From Aquimarina atlantica (GTDB lineage Bacteria; Bacteroidota; Bacteroidia; Flavobacteriales; Flavobacteriaceae): 64,000 bases of DNA. The notes under the pieces were generated by a model, which saw only the letters and a list, made by a program, of their open reading frames with translations, searched no databases and was not told the DNA's origin. Of this stretch, positions 17,503-27,875 are shown piece by piece (positions within the stretch are counted from its first letter, which is position 1; the number at the start of each line of letters is the position of its first letter). The stretch covers positions 916,940-980,939 of the forward strand of contig NZ_AQRA01000001.1 in the NCBI RefSeq assembly GCF_000626715.1. Reading direction: 5' to 3'. Made by a program: the position numbers and the translations under genes.

Positions 17503-18603
17503 CTAATTAATATCTTTTCCGTTTTTAAGTTTTTCTAAATCACCATTAAGTCTTCCTTTAAATCGATCAGGAGCGTTAGCTAGTGATGTGTTTATCGCTT
17601 TGATAGCATTTTTATAATCTCCAGTTGCCGAATATGCTTTTGCTAACCCATAGTTAGATGGCCATGCACCTTTACTATTTTTTACATTATCTTTTAAAAT
17701 AACAAGTGCTTTATCTTTTTGCCCTAAGCTTATCAACCCCGTTCCTAATCTAAAAATCTGTGTAGTGCTTCCTAGCTTAGCTGCCTTATCCACAAAAGTC
17801 ATAGCTTCAGCTGTTTTTCCTTGCTTAGCCAAAATTTGTGATTTAAGCGATAGGTTAGCAAAAGTTTCTTTACTAAAAAAATTACCCGATATAGAGGCAT
17901 TAACCCATTCTAATGCCTGATCTAACTCACCAGCATTAAAAGCGTAATTTGCAGCATTATCCCAATTTGTTTGGGTAAAACCAGCAGAATTACGAAGATC
18001 ATTTTTAATACCGGCCATGACCACATTTTTTACATCAACTTCGATCTTGAAAGGAATTTCCTTTTTCTCCCATCTCAATGCAGCTATCGCACTATTGGCT
18101 TCAACATTAGGAAATAAAAAAGTTAACATTTCGGTATGAGCGGTTTCTTTGGTTTTAACATCTACACGTAAAGCATCTTCCTTTTCATCATAAAAATAAC
18201 TTCCCCAGGATGTAGAATTGTTAGAAAATATAACCGTAGCACCACCATCTTCTTTTAGCGCAATATGAAGCCCATAAGTACCTGCTTTAATGTCTTTTCC
18301 TTCAATTTTAACATCATGAGTAAACGTTATTGTCGAATTGCTATTAGCCCCTGCTCTCCAGGGTGCTGCTTTAGAGGTTCCAAACCCCAGGTTATTATAT
18401 CCATAAGGAACTAGTTTCCCCCAGATTTCACGTTCCTTTACACTTGGCCTCCCATAATCAATGGTGATATTAGTTATCCCTACACGTTGCATCACCTGTG
18501 CACGTTGACTTCCTTCTGGAGTGGTAAGTTGCGCATTTGTTTGAATTGAGAGCAACATCATTGCGCTCACAATACAAATTGTAATTAAGTTGAATTGTTT
18601 CAT
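17503..18603 (-). CDS. DUF2911 domain exported protein with TPR-like C-terminus
   Basis: The 366-residue protein has a signal peptide ending TNAQ. Residues 25-180 match DUF2911, a family common in Bacteroidota: SQRAQVMQRVGITNITIDYGRPSVKEREIWG, PWRAGANSNSTITFTHDVKIEGKDIKAGTYGLH, and STSWGSYFYDEKEDALRV. The rest is helical repeats of TPR type (LDQALEWVNASISG, GDYKNAIKAINTSLA). It acts in the periplasm, and its function is unknown. It stands alone with a terminator behind it. Confidence 0.9.
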   Translation of the reverse strand: MKQFNLITICIVSAMMLLSIQTNAQLTTPEGSQRAQVMQRVGITNITIDYGRPSVKEREIWGKLVPYGYNNLGFGTSKAAPWRAGANSNSTITFTHDVKIEGKDIKAGTYGLHIALKEDGGATVIFSNNSTSWGSYFYDEKEDALRVDVKTKETAHTEMLTFLFPNVEANSAIAALRWEKKEIPFKIEVDVKNVVMAGIKNDLRNSAGFTQTNWDNAANYAFNAGELDQALEWVNASISGNFFSKETFANLSLKSQILAKQGKTAEAMTFVDKAAKLGSTTQIFRLGTGLISLGQKDKALVILKDNVKNSKGAWPSNYGLAKAYSATGDYKNAIKAINTSLANAPDRFKGRLNGDLEKLKNGKDIN

Positions 18604-18741
18604 GACTGTTTTTTTTGATTAATTATTATCACTTAGAGAAATTAAATTTCTTACCTAAACAATGTAAGAGGTATATCTCAATCCTAATGTTACTGTAGTG
18701 TTAAACTCAAAAAGAAAGTCATAATTGATTGTTAAACCATG

Positions 18742-19971
18742 TTATTCTTTTAACAACTGATTAACAAAGTCTTCAAAATCCTTTTTAAAATCTATATATT
18801 TCTGACCTGTGGCCGGGCCATTAAACCCTGTGTGTATTTTGCGAACTTGCCCTTTTTTATCAATAAAAATGGTGGTTGGATATGACAACACATGGTTTAG
18901 CATGGGTAGTTTTTCTTGTGCTTTTTGTTTATCAGAAGTTCCATATTGGGCCAAAAGGATGGGATGAGGAACTTTTAATTTTTGTTGTAGTCGTTTTATC
19001 GATGTAAATGCTTTTTCTTTGGTCTTTGCGTACTCAAAAGCTAATGCTACAAATTCGGCTCCATTATTTTTATTTTTATCCTGATACTCTACATAATATT
19101 TGGTTTCATCCATGCAATTTGGGCACCAGGTTCCCATAATCTGTACAATAACCGCTTTATCTTTAAATCGCTCATCTTTAAGCGAAATTTGATTTCCTTC
19201 TACATCAGGAAAATTAAATTCTAATGTATCATACCCTTCTTTCAGAAAAGTTAATGAATCTTCAGAAGGCAATTTAAAGTTTTCATTTCTCTTGGCTACA
19301 AAAGGTTCTTTCCAGTGATTACCAGAATAAAAGTAACCGTTTAATGTACTATCTGTTACCTGTGCAGTAAATAAGAACGCATGAGCTCCGTCAAAAGTTG
19401 ATAATTGTAATTCATTCTTATTTAAAACGCCTTCTAAATAACGATAGTCTCCTGTAGTTGTTCTAAAAGTACCCGTAACAATGTTTCCGTTTTGCTTAAA
19501 AGTACCTTTGGCAATATATTTATCTTCCTCATTATCTTTACTAAAAACTGTCTCCCAATTTCCTGTAATATCATGATTCGATTTTGAAGTAATTTCAAAT
19601 CGATCTTGCTCGCCATATTTTGCTGTAAAAGGTACTACTCTATCCAGGCTTTTTTTAATAAAACTTCCAGAAATGGTCATAGAATCTATAAATCGACCAG
19701 CAATATATCCCTCGAAAACAGGAAGTTTAATTATTATAGAATCTTTATTCACCGTAACTTCATCAACATTAATTGTTTCTTCGGCATTAAAGATTTTTAT
19801 GGTCTGATCATCCATTACTTCCATCAGAAAAGGAAGCTTTTTATTGTCCTGAACTTCTAATGTAGCTTTCCATGGGCCACTTTTAAACTCAACCATATCT
19901 GATGGTTTTTCTTTCTTACAAGAAGAAAAAATAGTGACAACAAGTAAAATAAGTACGGCTGTTTTTCTCAT
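18742..19971 (-). CDS. TlpA-like thioredoxin-fold lipoprotein
   Basis: The 409-residue protein has a lipoprotein signal (IFSSC, Cys18). An N-terminal DUF4369-like beta domain of about 220 residues is followed by a TlpA/AhpC-type thioredoxin domain with the redox motif WCPNC in MGTWCPNCMDE (about residue 283) and the cis-Pro region SYPTTIFIDKKGQVRKIHTGF. It should reduce or isomerise disulfides in the periplasm. It stands between terminators or gaps and is probably monocistronic. Confidence 0.88.
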   Translation of the reverse strand: MRKTAVLILLVVTIFSSCKKEKPSDMVEFKSGPWKATLEVQDNKKLPFLMEVMDDQTIKIFNAEETINVDEVTVNKDSIIIKLPVFEGYIAGRFIDSMTISGSFIKKSLDRVVPFTAKYGEQDRFEITSKSNHDITGNWETVFSKDNEEDKYIAKGTFKQNGNIVTGTFRTTTGDYRYLEGVLNKNELQLSTFDGAHAFLFTAQVTDSTLNGYFYSGNHWKEPFVAKRNENFKLPSEDSLTFLKEGYDTLEFNFPDVEGNQISLKDERFKDKAVIVQIMGTWCPNCMDETKYYVEYQDKNKNNGAEFVALAFEYAKTKEKAFTSIKRLQQKLKVPHPILLAQYGTSDKQKAQEKLPMLNHVLSYPTTIFIDKKGQVRKIHTGFNGPATGQKYIDFKKDFEDFVNQLLKE

Positions 19972-19984
19972 TATTTAATAGTAT

Positions 19985-20019
19985 AAAAAGTCCGGAAAGT
20001 TAACTAAAACTTACCGGAC
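19985..20019 (-). terminator. Terminator after the lysine-rich coiled-coil gene
   Basis: GTCCGG (19990-19995) and CCGGAC (20014-20019) pair, with a further AAGTT/AACTT stem inside after one A-A mismatch. On the minus strand the stem runs into five T residues. Confidence 0.75.
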
Positions 20020-20048
20020 GATTCTCATTTTATAATTTTATTAAGCTT

Positions 20049-20711
20049 TTATTGCTCCTTTGCATACAATTTATCTAACTTTTCTTTTCCTTCTTTCATC
20101 TTTTCTTTTCCTTTTTTTATTGATTCTTCTAAAGCTTTTAGCTTTTCTTCGGCTTTAGAGATTTTAGTTTCTTTTTCTGTAATTTCTTCTGGAGTTAGAG
20201 CATCTTCTCCCTCTTTTTCCTTTGCTTTTGCCAGGCGTTCTTTTGCCGCCTCAATCTTTTCTTTCCCCTTTTTTAGTCTTTCTTCATTCCTTGTCAGCAC
20301 TTCGCTACGCTCTTTTACCATACCTTTTGCTTCTTCGGCTCTGGCCATCCCAAATTCCTTACCTGTAAGCCCTTCTTTATTTTTCCCGTAAGCCTTACCT
20401 TTTATTTTCTTTTCGGTTTTTTCTAAAGCTTTTTCGGCTTTTTCTTCTGCTTTTTCTGCCTTTTCAATAGCTTTCTCCTTAGCTTCTTCAGCTTTCTCTT
20501 CAAGTTTTTCAACTTTTTTTTCTGCTTTTTCTTTAGCTTTATCGGCCTTCTCCTGGGCTTTCTCAGCTTTTTTTTCTGCTTTTTCCTGAGCTTTTTCTTT
20601 TTTCTCAGCTATTTTTTCTTTTGCTTCCTGAGATTTCCCTTGGGCAATTGTTACCTGATTCCCTAAAGTAAAAATCAAAACAAATACTAATACTAGTTTT
20701 ATAAATTTCAT
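20049..20711 (-). CDS. Exported Lys/Glu/Ala-rich coiled-coil protein
   Basis: This 220-residue protein starts with a signal peptide ending TIAQ. Almost the whole mature chain is made of K, E and A in heptad-like repeats such as EKAEKKAEKAQEKAD and AKEKAEKKVEKLEEK, giving a long, highly charged helix. A short break, KGKAYGKNKEGLTGKEFGMARA (two pieces, near residues 103-125), interrupts it. It resembles periplasmic helical spacer or adaptor proteins, but no family is certain. The 67-residue acidic lipoprotein lies 62 bases upstream on the same strand. Confidence 0.75.
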   Translation of the reverse strand: MKFIKLVLVFVLIFTLGNQVTIAQGKSQEAKEKIAEKKEKAQEKAEKKAEKAQEKADKAKEKAEKKVEKLEEKAEEAKEKAIEKAEKAEEKAEKALEKTEKKIKGKAYGKNKEGLTGKEFGMARAEEAKGMVKERSEVLTRNEERLKKGKEKIEAAKERLAKAKEKEGEDALTPEEITEKETKISKAEEKLKALEESIKKGKEKMKEGKEKLDKLYAKEQ

Positions 20712-20773
20712 GTTAGTTTTTTTTAGTTAGTGTTAAAATGATTGAGGGTATGAAGGTTTATTGATAGAAGCTT

Positions 20774-20977
20774 TTAAATATCATCCAAATCTTCTAAAGA
20801 TTCTTCTAATTCTTCTACTTTAGTTTCAACTTCTTCAGAAACCTGATCTAATTCAGACTCGATCGATTCTATTTTTTCTACAACTGCTTTGGTTTCTTCT
20901 TCTTCTTTTTTCTTATCAGTACAAGAAATAATTCCGAAGAGGAACATAATAGTAAGTAACTTAATTCCTGTTTTCAT
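20774..20977 (-). CDS. Small acidic coiled-coil lipoprotein
   Basis: A 67-residue protein with a lipoprotein signal, MFLFGIISC (Cys19). The mature 49 residues start with TDKKKEEEETK and then form an acidic heptad helix (VEKIESIESELDQVSEEVETKVEELEE is its core, about residues 33-60). It is upstream of, and in line with, the lysine-rich coiled-coil gene, so the two may form a unit. Family unknown. Confidence 0.75.
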   Translation of the reverse strand: MKTGIKLLTIMFLFGIISCTDKKKEEEETKAVVEKIESIESELDQVSEEVETKVEELEESLEDLDDI

Positions 20978-21053
20978 AATATTAAAATTTTTGGTTAGAA
21001 TAAAACTATTATAAATATACTACAATTTTGTTTATAGATATACTTTGAACTAT

Positions 21054-21083
21054 TTGTATCCTTTGCCCAATATATTATCTTTA
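21054..21083 (+). promoter_or_regulatory. Candidate pheT promoter
   Basis: TTG at 21054-21056 and TATCTTTA at 21076-21083 are separated by 19 bases; one base departs from TAnnTTTG. The ATG of pheT is 25 bases downstream. Confidence 0.5.
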
Positions 21084-21108
21084 CCAACTGAATTTAGAAA
21101 GATCACAA

Positions 21109-23535
21109 ATGAAGATTTCATATAACTGGCTGAAGCAATTTATTAACATCGACTGGGATGCAGAGAAAACCGGAGAACTCCTTACCGATCTGGGATTAGA
21201 GGTAGAAGGAATAGAGTCCTATCAAAGTGTAAAAGGAGGATTAGAAGGTGTCGTTATTGGGCAGGTTCTTAATTGCGAAAAGCATCCAAATGCAGATAAG
21301 CTTAAGATTACCAAAGTAGATTTAGGTAGTGGCGAACCGGTTCAGATTGTTTGTGGTGCTCCTAACGTGGCTGCTGGACAAAAAGTTCCTGTTGCGACTA
21401 TTGGCACAAAACTTTATAATGATAAGGGAGAAGAATGGGTCATTAAAAAAGGAAAAATACGAGGAGAGGAAAGTCATGGTATGATCTGCGCCGAAGACGA
21501 ATTAGGGCTAGGGAAAAGTCATGACGGGATTATGGTCTTAAGTACTGATATCACTGTAGGTACTAAAGCTGCAGACATATTTGATATTGAAAATGACTTT
21601 GTGTTTGAAATTGGATTAACTCCCAACCGTGCTGATGCGATGAGTCATTGGGGTACTGCACGTGATCTCAAAGCAGGGTTGCTACAAAAAGATATTAATT
21701 TAGAACTTATTACTCCTTCTGTAAGTAATTTTAGAGTAGAAAACAGGCTAAACAAAATTGACATCGAAGTCAAAAATAATGAAATGGCCCCCAGGTATTG
21801 CGGTGTAACAATTTCTGATATTAAAGTAGGTGAATCTCCTGCCTGGTTACAACACCGCTTAAAAGCAATAGGAATTACTCCAAAAAATAATGTTGTAGAT
21901 GTTACCAATTATGTTTTGCATGAGTTAGGGCAACCTCTGCATGCATTTGACTCACATTATATTGAAGGGAATAAAATTGAAGTAAAAACTGTTGATGCTG
22001 GTACCAAATTTACAACTCTAGATGAAGTAGAAAGAGAATTACACCAAGATGATCTTATGATCTGTGATGCTGTAAAACCTCTTTGTATTGCAGGTGTATT
22101 TGGAGGAATAAACTCTGGTGTTACAGAAAGAACAACATCTATTTTCTTAGAAAGTGCCTACTTTGATCCTATTAGTATTCGTAAAACTGCAAAGCGACAT
22201 GGCCTAAATACAGATGCTTCTTTTAGATTTGAAAGAGGTATTGATCCCAATATAACTGAATATGCTCTAAAAAGAGCTGCTCTATTAATACAAGAACTTG
22301 CGGGAGGGAATATTTCTAGTGAAATTATGGATTTGTATCCTAAAAAAATTGAAGATTTTCAGGTGATTTTATCTTTTGAAAATGCTACAAAGTTAATCGG
22401 TGAAGAAATACCTCAGGATACTATTAAAGGGATCCTCACTTCACTGGATATTAAAATTAATAGCGTAACCGAGGCGGGAATAGGACTTACCATTCCTGCA
22501 TATAGAAATGATGTACAAAGAGAAGTTGATGTAATAGAAGAAATTCTTAGAGTATACGGGTATAATACTATTGGTTTTACTCAAAAATTGAATGCTTCGA
22601 TATCAAATATTGACAAGTTCTCTGATTATAATGTGCAAAATACCATATCAAATCAACTTGTTGGTCAGGGATTTCACGAGATGTTAGCCAATTCCCTTAC
22701 CTCTCCTGATTATATTGCCTTGAGTGAACAGCTTAAAAATGAGAATAATGTAGAAATGCTTAATCCACTAAGTAATGATTTGGCAGTAATGAGGCAATCT
22801 ATGTTATTTTCGGGATTAGAAGCTGTATCATATAATAGCAATAGGAAGCGATCAGACCTTAAATTATTTGAATTCGGAAAAACATATCATAACTATGAAG
22901 ATAAAAGAATAGAGAATAAACATCTAAGCATTATTGTTTCTGGAAGTAGATCTAAAGAAACCTGGATTTCAAATCCGCAAACAAGTGATTTCTTTTATTT
23001 AAAAGGAATAGTATTCTCTGTTTTAGAACGTTTAGGACTAACAAGATTAAAAACATCTCCTATAAAGAATGATGTTTTTGCTGAAGGTCTTTCTCTAAGT
23101 ATTGGTAAAGCACATTTAGTAGATTTTGGAATACTAAAAAAATCGGTACTTAAACATTTCTCTATTTCTCAGGAAGTATTGTATGCCGATTTTAACTGGG
23201 ATACTATTTTAGAATATGCAAAACACAATAAACTAAAGTATAAAGATATTCCAAAATTTCCCGAAGTACGACGTGATTTTGCTTTGTTACTAGATGATTC
23301 TATTAAGTTTGAAGAAATTCATACTATCGCCAAGCAAACCGAAAAACAAATTCTAAAAGACGTAAACTTATTTGACGTGTACCAGGGTAAAAACCTTCCT
23401 AAAGGAAAAAAATCGTATGCCGTAAGTTTTATTCTACAAGACGACAATAAAACACTTACCGATAAACAAATCGATAAGATTATGAGCAAATTACAGTACA
23501 ATTTTGAAAATAAATTAGGCGCCGAGCTTAGATAA
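21109..23535 (+). CDS. pheT: Phenylalanine--tRNA ligase beta subunit
   Basis: PheT forms the alpha2-beta2 enzyme that charges tRNA-Phe. The 808-residue length is standard for Bacteroidota. In order it has a tRNA-binding EMAP-like domain (about 40-150: VVIGQVLNCEKHPNADKLKITKVDLG), B3/B4 editing domain (about 215-390), B5 domain, the catalytic-like core (FHEMLANSLTSP, NPLSNDLAVMRQSML) and a C-terminal FDX-ACB anticodon-binding domain (FPEVRRDFALLLDDSIKFEEI). pheS is not in this window, so the subunits are unlinked here. It ends at a bidirectional terminator. Confidence 0.97.
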   Translation: MKISYNWLKQFINIDWDAEKTGELLTDLGLEVEGIESYQSVKGGLEGVVIGQVLNCEKHPNADKLKITKVDLGSGEPVQIVCGAPNVAAGQKVPVATIGTKLYNDKGEEWVIKKGKIRGEESHGMICAEDELGLGKSHDGIMVLSTDITVGTKAADIFDIENDFVFEIGLTPNRADAMSHWGTARDLKAGLLQKDINLELITPSVSNFRVENRLNKIDIEVKNNEMAPRYCGVTISDIKVGESPAWLQHRLKAIGITPKNNVVDVTNYVLHELGQPLHAFDSHYIEGNKIEVKTVDAGTKFTTLDEVERELHQDDLMICDAVKPLCIAGVFGGINSGVTERTTSIFLESAYFDPISIRKTAKRHGLNTDASFRFERGIDPNITEYALKRAALLIQELAGGNISSEIMDLYPKKIEDFQVILSFENATKLIGEEIPQDTIKGILTSLDIKINSVTEAGIGLTIPAYRNDVQREVDVIEEILRVYGYNTIGFTQKLNASISNIDKFSDYNVQNTISNQLVGQGFHEMLANSLTSPDYIALSEQLKNENNVEMLNPLSNDLAVMRQSMLFSGLEAVSYNSNRKRSDLKLFEFGKTYHNYEDKRIENKHLSIIVSGSRSKETWISNPQTSDFFYLKGIVFSVLERLGLTRLKTSPIKNDVFAEGLSLSIGKAHLVDFGILKKSVLKHFSISQEVLYADFNWDTILEYAKHNKLKYKDIPKFPEVRRDFALLLDDSIKFEEIHTIAKQTEKQILKDVNLFDVYQGKNLPKGKKSYAVSFILQDDNKTLTDKQIDKIMSKLQYNFENKLGAELR

Positions 23536-23600
23536 GCAGTAGTGTCAAATTTAAAATACTATTCATAATATTTTATAAATACTATTTTAAATACATCATA

Positions 23601-23634
23601 AAAAAAAACCGGAATGTACATTCCGGTTTTTTTT
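23601..23634. terminator. Bidirectional terminator between pheT and the TPR gene
   Basis: The 34 bases form one perfect palindrome with the core CCGGAATGTACATTCCGG flanked by eight A and eight T residues. It therefore works on both strands of this convergent pair. Confidence 0.9.
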
Positions 23635-23662
23635 ATGATATGTAATATGAAAGCTCTTATTA

Positions 23663-24949
23663 TTAGTTACCTCCTTCTAAAGCTTTAAGTCTATCTTTCA
23701 TTTCTCCAGCTTTAGGGTCATCTAACTGATAAAATATATTCATCAACGTACGAATAGCTTCAACATTATCAGGATTACTTTTTAGCGCTCCTTCAAGGTA
23801 AGGAACAGCTGTTTTATATAACTCTGATCTCTTTTTTGTAAGCTCTTCATATCTTCTATTATCACTTGAAGATGTTCCCAGGCTATTCATTTCGTCTACA
23901 ATCTTAGTTTCTCCACTTAAAATTATAGAAGCGATATTGATTTGAGCAGCGCTATAATCTGGTTTTAGCTCTAAAGCTTTTTTATAGTAACCTAATGCCT
24001 GATCATTATCACCAAGACGAGATGCACTAACTCCTAAATTATATAGTAAATCTGGGTTTTCAGGATCATTAGCTACGATCTGCTCCATAATTTCTTTATA
24101 CTTAGCAATATTTCCTAACTTATAATATACATCAGCTTCTGCTTGTTTTAATGCTGCATCCTCAGGATTTTCTTTTTTAGCATCTTCAATAGCAGCAATT
24201 GCTTCTTCATCTTTTCCTTGACTCATATAAATCAAAGCAATATTTTTTGCAATCTCTCCTTTTCTAGATTCAGAAGTTTTAGTTTCTGGCTTAATGTATT
24301 CTCCAGTTTTTACAGAAAGGTCTCTTATTTGTTTTGATTCAAAAACATCAACCTTACCTGTTTCTTTATGCGTTGCTACAAATTCCTTTTTCACCCCGCT
24401 AAAACCAAGGCTTTTTAATTCCTTATAATATTTTAGAGCAGTATCATAATCTTTATCATTAACAGCATTACTAGCTGCATAATATAGATATGTTGTATCA
24501 GCTTTATTAGTTGTATATCCTAAATAAAGTTTTTCTGATGCTCCTTTATAGTTTTTTGCATTCTGATCTTTAATTGCGTTTTCAATTAAAGATTGACGTA
24601 ACAATTGTAATTTTTGAGTAGCATCTGCAGTATATTTAGATCCTCCTGCGGCTTTTTCAATTTCAATTGTTTTATTATAAGCACTTGCTGCACTTTCAAT
24701 TTTCTCTAAAGATTCACCTGCAGAAGCAGCTACAACCTGACCTTTAAAGAAATAATATTGCGCTTTCATTTTTTCATCAGCAGCGTTTAACTGTCCTTCA
24801 GCAGCTTTCAATGCTTCACTAGCTACATCCATGTTACCAGATTTCAAGGCCTTGTTTGCCGCTTTTAATGCTTGTTTTGGCGTGTCCTTCTGAGAAAATC
24901 CAAAAGCACTAACAGCTAGAAATAGTACTACGATAAATTTAGTCTTCAT
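23663..24949 (-). CDS. Exported TPR protein
   Basis: The 428-residue protein has a signal peptide (MKTKFIVVLFLAVSAFGFS, then QKD). Repeats of TPR type run along the whole chain. The best is DPENPDLLYNLGVSASRLGDNDQALGYYKKALELKPDYSAAQINIASI (in two halves near residues 285-330). It is likely a periplasmic or outer-membrane scaffold. The gene starts 27 bases after gyrA on the same strand, so it is probably transcribed with gyrA. Confidence 0.88.
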   Translation of the reverse strand: MKTKFIVVLFLAVSAFGFSQKDTPKQALKAANKALKSGNMDVASEALKAAEGQLNAADEKMKAQYYFFKGQVVAASAGESLEKIESAASAYNKTIEIEKAAGGSKYTADATQKLQLLRQSLIENAIKDQNAKNYKGASEKLYLGYTTNKADTTYLYYAASNAVNDKDYDTALKYYKELKSLGFSGVKKEFVATHKETGKVDVFESKQIRDLSVKTGEYIKPETKTSESRKGEIAKNIALIYMSQGKDEEAIAAIEDAKKENPEDAALKQAEADVYYKLGNIAKYKEIMEQIVANDPENPDLLYNLGVSASRLGDNDQALGYYKKALELKPDYSAAQINIASIILSGETKIVDEMNSLGTSSSDNRRYEELTKKRSELYKTAVPYLEGALKSNPDNVEAIRTLMNIFYQLDDPKAGEMKDRLKALEGGN

Positions 24950-24976
24950 TACTTGAGTTTTTAAAATGGGATTTAA

Positions 24977-27520
24977 TTATTGTTTTGTTTCATTATCAAT
25001 ATTCGTGCCATCCGAAGTGGTATCAGCATCTGTTGTAGAAGAATCAACATCTTCTATATCTTCACCCTGATCTATATCATCTTCGTCATGCATAACTTTT
25101 GCTACTGCAGCAATAGAATCTTTACCTTTTAAATTAATAAGACGTACACCTTGTGTTGCGCGTCCCATCACACGTAAATCTTCTACGGCAAGTCGAATAG
25201 CAATTCCTGATTTATTTATAATCATAAGATCATCTAAATCGGTAACATTCTTAATTGCTACCAGAGATCCTGTTTTATCTGTAACAGAAATGGTTTTAAC
25301 ACCTTTCCCTCCTCTATTTGTTATTCTATAATCTTCTAATTTAGAACGTTTTCCATAACCGTTTTCTGAAACTACTAAGATATTACTTTCCATTTCATTA
25401 ACAGCTACCATACCAATCACTTCATCGTTATCATCGGCAAGTCTTATTCCTCTTACTCCTGAGGCTCCACGTCCCATTGGCCTGGTTTTTTCTTCTTCAA
25501 ATCGAATTGCTTTACCCGATTTTACGGCTAACATTACCTGGCTTTTACCATCGGTTAATTTCGCTTCTAGAAGTTCGTCATCATCCTTTATAGTAATAGC
25601 ATTAATACCATTTGTTCTTGGTCTGGAATATTGCTCTAAAGATGTCTTTTTGACCTGACCTTTTTTCGTTGCCATAATGACATAGTGCGAATTAATATAC
25701 TCTTCGTCTTTAAGATCCTGAGTACAGATAAAAGCTTTCACTTTATCATCACTATGTATATTAATTAGATTTTGAATAGCTCTTCCTTTAGAAGTTTTAC
25801 TTCCTTCAGGAATTTCATATACTCTCATCCAGAAACATTTTCCTTTCTGAGTAAAGAACAGCATATACTGATGATTAGTTCCTACAAATAAATGTTCAAG
25901 AAAATCCTCATTACGTGTTGTACTTCCTTTTTGTCCTACTCCTCCTCTATTTTGTTTCTTATATTCATTAAGAGAAGTTCGTTTTATATATCCTGCATGC
26001 GAAATCGTAATGACTACTTTTTCATCCGGGATCATATCTTCTATACTTAGATCTCCTCCTGCATATTCTATTTGAGAGCGACGTTCATCACCGTACTTTT
26101 CTTTTACTTCGACAAGTTCATCCTTAATGATTTGCATTCTACGCTCCTTCTTCTCCAAAATATCCTTAAGGTCCTCAATTGTTTTCATCAATTCTTCATA
26201 CTCGGCACGTAATTTATCTTGTTCAAGACCTGTTAACTGTCTTAAACGCATTTCTACAATCGCCTTGGCCTGTATTTCAGAAAGTTCAAAACGTTTTATT
26301 AATTTTTCGCGTGCCTCATCGGTGTTAGCAGAAGAACGAATTAAAGCAATCACTTCATCAATATTATCAGAAGCTATAATTAAACCTTCGAGAATATGAG
26401 CTCTTTCTTCAGCTTTTTTCAATTCATATTTTGTACGGCGAACAACAACTTCATGTCTGTGTTCTACAAAATAATGAATCATTTCTTTTACATTTAACAA
26501 CTGCGGTCTTCCATTAACCAGTGCAATATTATTTACACTAAAAGAAGATTGTAAAGCTGTATATTTATATAAAAGATTTAGTACTATATTAGGTATTGCA
26601 TCACGTTTTAGAACATATACAATACGCATACCTTTTCTATCAGACTCATCACGTATTGTAGCAATCCCATCAATTTTCTTATCGTTAACAAGATCAGCAG
26701 TTTTTTTAATCATGTCTGCTTTATTAACTTGATAAGGAATTTCACTAACAATAATGCATTCTCTACCGTTTACTTCTTCAAAACTGGCTTTAGCTCGAAT
26801 AACGACTCTTCCTCTACCTGTTTTAAAAGCTTCTCTAACACCATCATAACCATAAATTGTTCCACCTGTAGGAAAATCCGGAGCTTTAATGTATTGTATT
26901 AACTCATCAATTTCGATATCATTATTATCGATATATGCAATAGTACCATCAACAACTTCACTTAAATTATGAGGAGGCATGTTTGTAGCCATACCAACTG
27001 CAATTCCTGAAGCTCCATTTATTAATAATCCCGGGACTCTTGTTGGTAGAACTGTTGGTTCTTGTAAAGTATCATCAAAATTAAAGGTATGGTCTACAGT
27101 ATCTTTTTCGATATCTGCCAACATATCTTCTGATATCTTTCGCATTCTTGCTTCTGTATAACGCATAGCTGCAGGGCTATCACCATCTACAGAACCAAAG
27201 TTACCCTGACCATCAACTAACATATATCTCAAACTCCATTCTTGCGCCATACGAACCATCGTATCATATACAGATGTATCACCATGCGGGTGATATTTAC
27301 CAAGAACTTCTCCTACAATTCTTGCAGATTTCTTGTGGGCACTACTCGCTTTAACACCCAGTTCATACATACCGTATAAAACACGTCTATGTACGGGCTT
27401 AAGACCATCCCTAACATCAGGAAGTGCACGAGATACAATAACAGACATTGAATAATCAATGTATGCAGATTTCATCTCATCTTCTATATTGATAGGTATA
27501 AGCTTTTCTCCATCAGCCAT
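24977..27520 (-). CDS. gyrA: DNA gyrase subunit A
   Basis: GyrA breaks and rejoins DNA during ATP-driven negative supercoiling. The 847 residues show the winged-helix active site with catalytic Tyr121 ([10 protein letters not shown]), the tower and coiled coil, the GyrA box variant QNRGGVG, and a six-bladed C-terminal wrapping domain (repeats such as [11 protein letters not shown]). An acidic tail follows. In the quinolone-resistance region [10 protein letters not shown], Thr82 and Asp86 take the places of E. coli Ser83 and Asp87. Thr is wild type in some genera, so this alone says nothing about resistance. It is divergent from clpC. Confidence 0.98.
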   Translation of the reverse strand: MADGEKLIPINIEDEMKSAYIDYSMSVIVSRALPDVRDGLKPVHRRVLYGMYELGVKASSAHKKSARIVGEVLGKYHPHGDTSVYDTMVRMAQEWSLRYMLVDGQGNFGSVDGDSPAAMRYTEARMRKISEDMLADIEKDTVDHTFNFDDTLQEPTVLPTRVPGLLINGASGIAVGMATNMPPHNLSEVVDGTIAYIDNNDIEIDELIQYIKAPDFPTGGTIYGYDGVREAFKTGRGRVVIRAKASFEEVNGRECIIVSEIPYQVNKADMIKKTADLVNDKKIDGIATIRDESDRKGMRIVYVLKRDAIPNIVLNLLYKYTALQSSFSVNNIALVNGRPQLLNVKEMIHYFVEHRHEVVVRRTKYELKKAEERAHILEGLIIASDNIDEVIALIRSSANTDEAREKLIKRFELSEIQAKAIVEMRLRQLTGLEQDKLRAEYEELMKTIEDLKDILEKKERRMQIIKDELVEVKEKYGDERRSQIEYAGGDLSIEDMIPDEKVVITISHAGYIKRTSLNEYKKQNRGGVGQKGSTTRNEDFLEHLFVGTNHQYMLFFTQKGKCFWMRVYEIPEGSKTSKGRAIQNLINIHSDDKVKAFICTQDLKDEEYINSHYVIMATKKGQVKKTSLEQYSRPRTNGINAITIKDDDELLEAKLTDGKSQVMLAVKSGKAIRFEEEKTRPMGRGASGVRGIRLADDNDEVIGMVAVNEMESNILVVSENGYGKRSKLEDYRITNRGGKGVKTISVTDKTGSLVAIKNVTDLDDLMIINKSGIAIRLAVEDLRVMGRATQGVRLINLKGKDSIAAVAKVMHDEDDIDQGEDIEDVDSSTTDADTTSDGTNIDNETKQ

Positions 27521-27772
27521 AAAAAATTATTTTATTCTAAAATTGATTAATTAAACGCGCTAATTTAAGCAAATTAAGATGGTTTTAACAGCCAATTCCC
27601 CTGTAATATACGGAATTTATTAACAATAGTATGAATAGATGTCGTTAATAAGTCTGTGATCTTAGGTTTTGATTATTAATGCATTTTTTGTCTATTTACC
27701 AATACAAGCAAAAAAACCATAACTGGCACTGTCTCAGAGCGGGTATGTGTATTTTTAGAGCTTGAAATTGCA

Positions 27773-27800
27773 TGACAAAATATCCCAATGTCAAAATATC
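27773..27800 (+). repeat. Direct repeats upstream of the clpC promoter
   Basis: TGACAAAATATC (27773-27784) and TGTCAAAATATC (27789-27800) differ at one base and are 16 bases apart. A weaker copy, TGTCAATTTAAT, begins at 27821, 32 bases further on. They could be repeated sites for a stress regulator. Confidence 0.4.
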
Positions 27801-27819
27801 TAATTAAAAGGAATAGTTT

Positions 27820-27852
27820 TTGTCAATTTAATTCTAAAAATTACTATTTTAG
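27820..27852 (+). promoter_or_regulatory. Candidate clpC promoter
   Basis: TTG at 27820-27822 is followed after 22 bases by TATTTTAG at 27845-27852, which has one mismatch to TAnnTTTG. The ATG lies 23 bases further on. Confidence 0.4.
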
Positions 27853-27875
27853 TTATAAAGAAAGAGAATAATTTT

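Larger units (their letters stand above)
27521..27875. other. Divergent gyrA-clpC intergenic region
   Basis: The 355 bases must hold promoters for both genes. I see a candidate clpC promoter at 27820-27852 and 12-base direct repeats just before it at 27773-27800. No small gene or RNA is evident. No clear consensus promoter for gyrA was found. Confidence 0.5.

Noticed and set aside
20049..20711. Possible tandem DNA repeat array in the lysine-rich gene
   Set aside because: The repetition is in protein composition (K, E, A) and not in exact DNA units, so it is not a repeat array or CRISPR.
24977..27520. Thr82 in the GyrA quinolone-resistance region
   Set aside because: Thr at this position is wild type in several genera, so it is not evidence of resistance.
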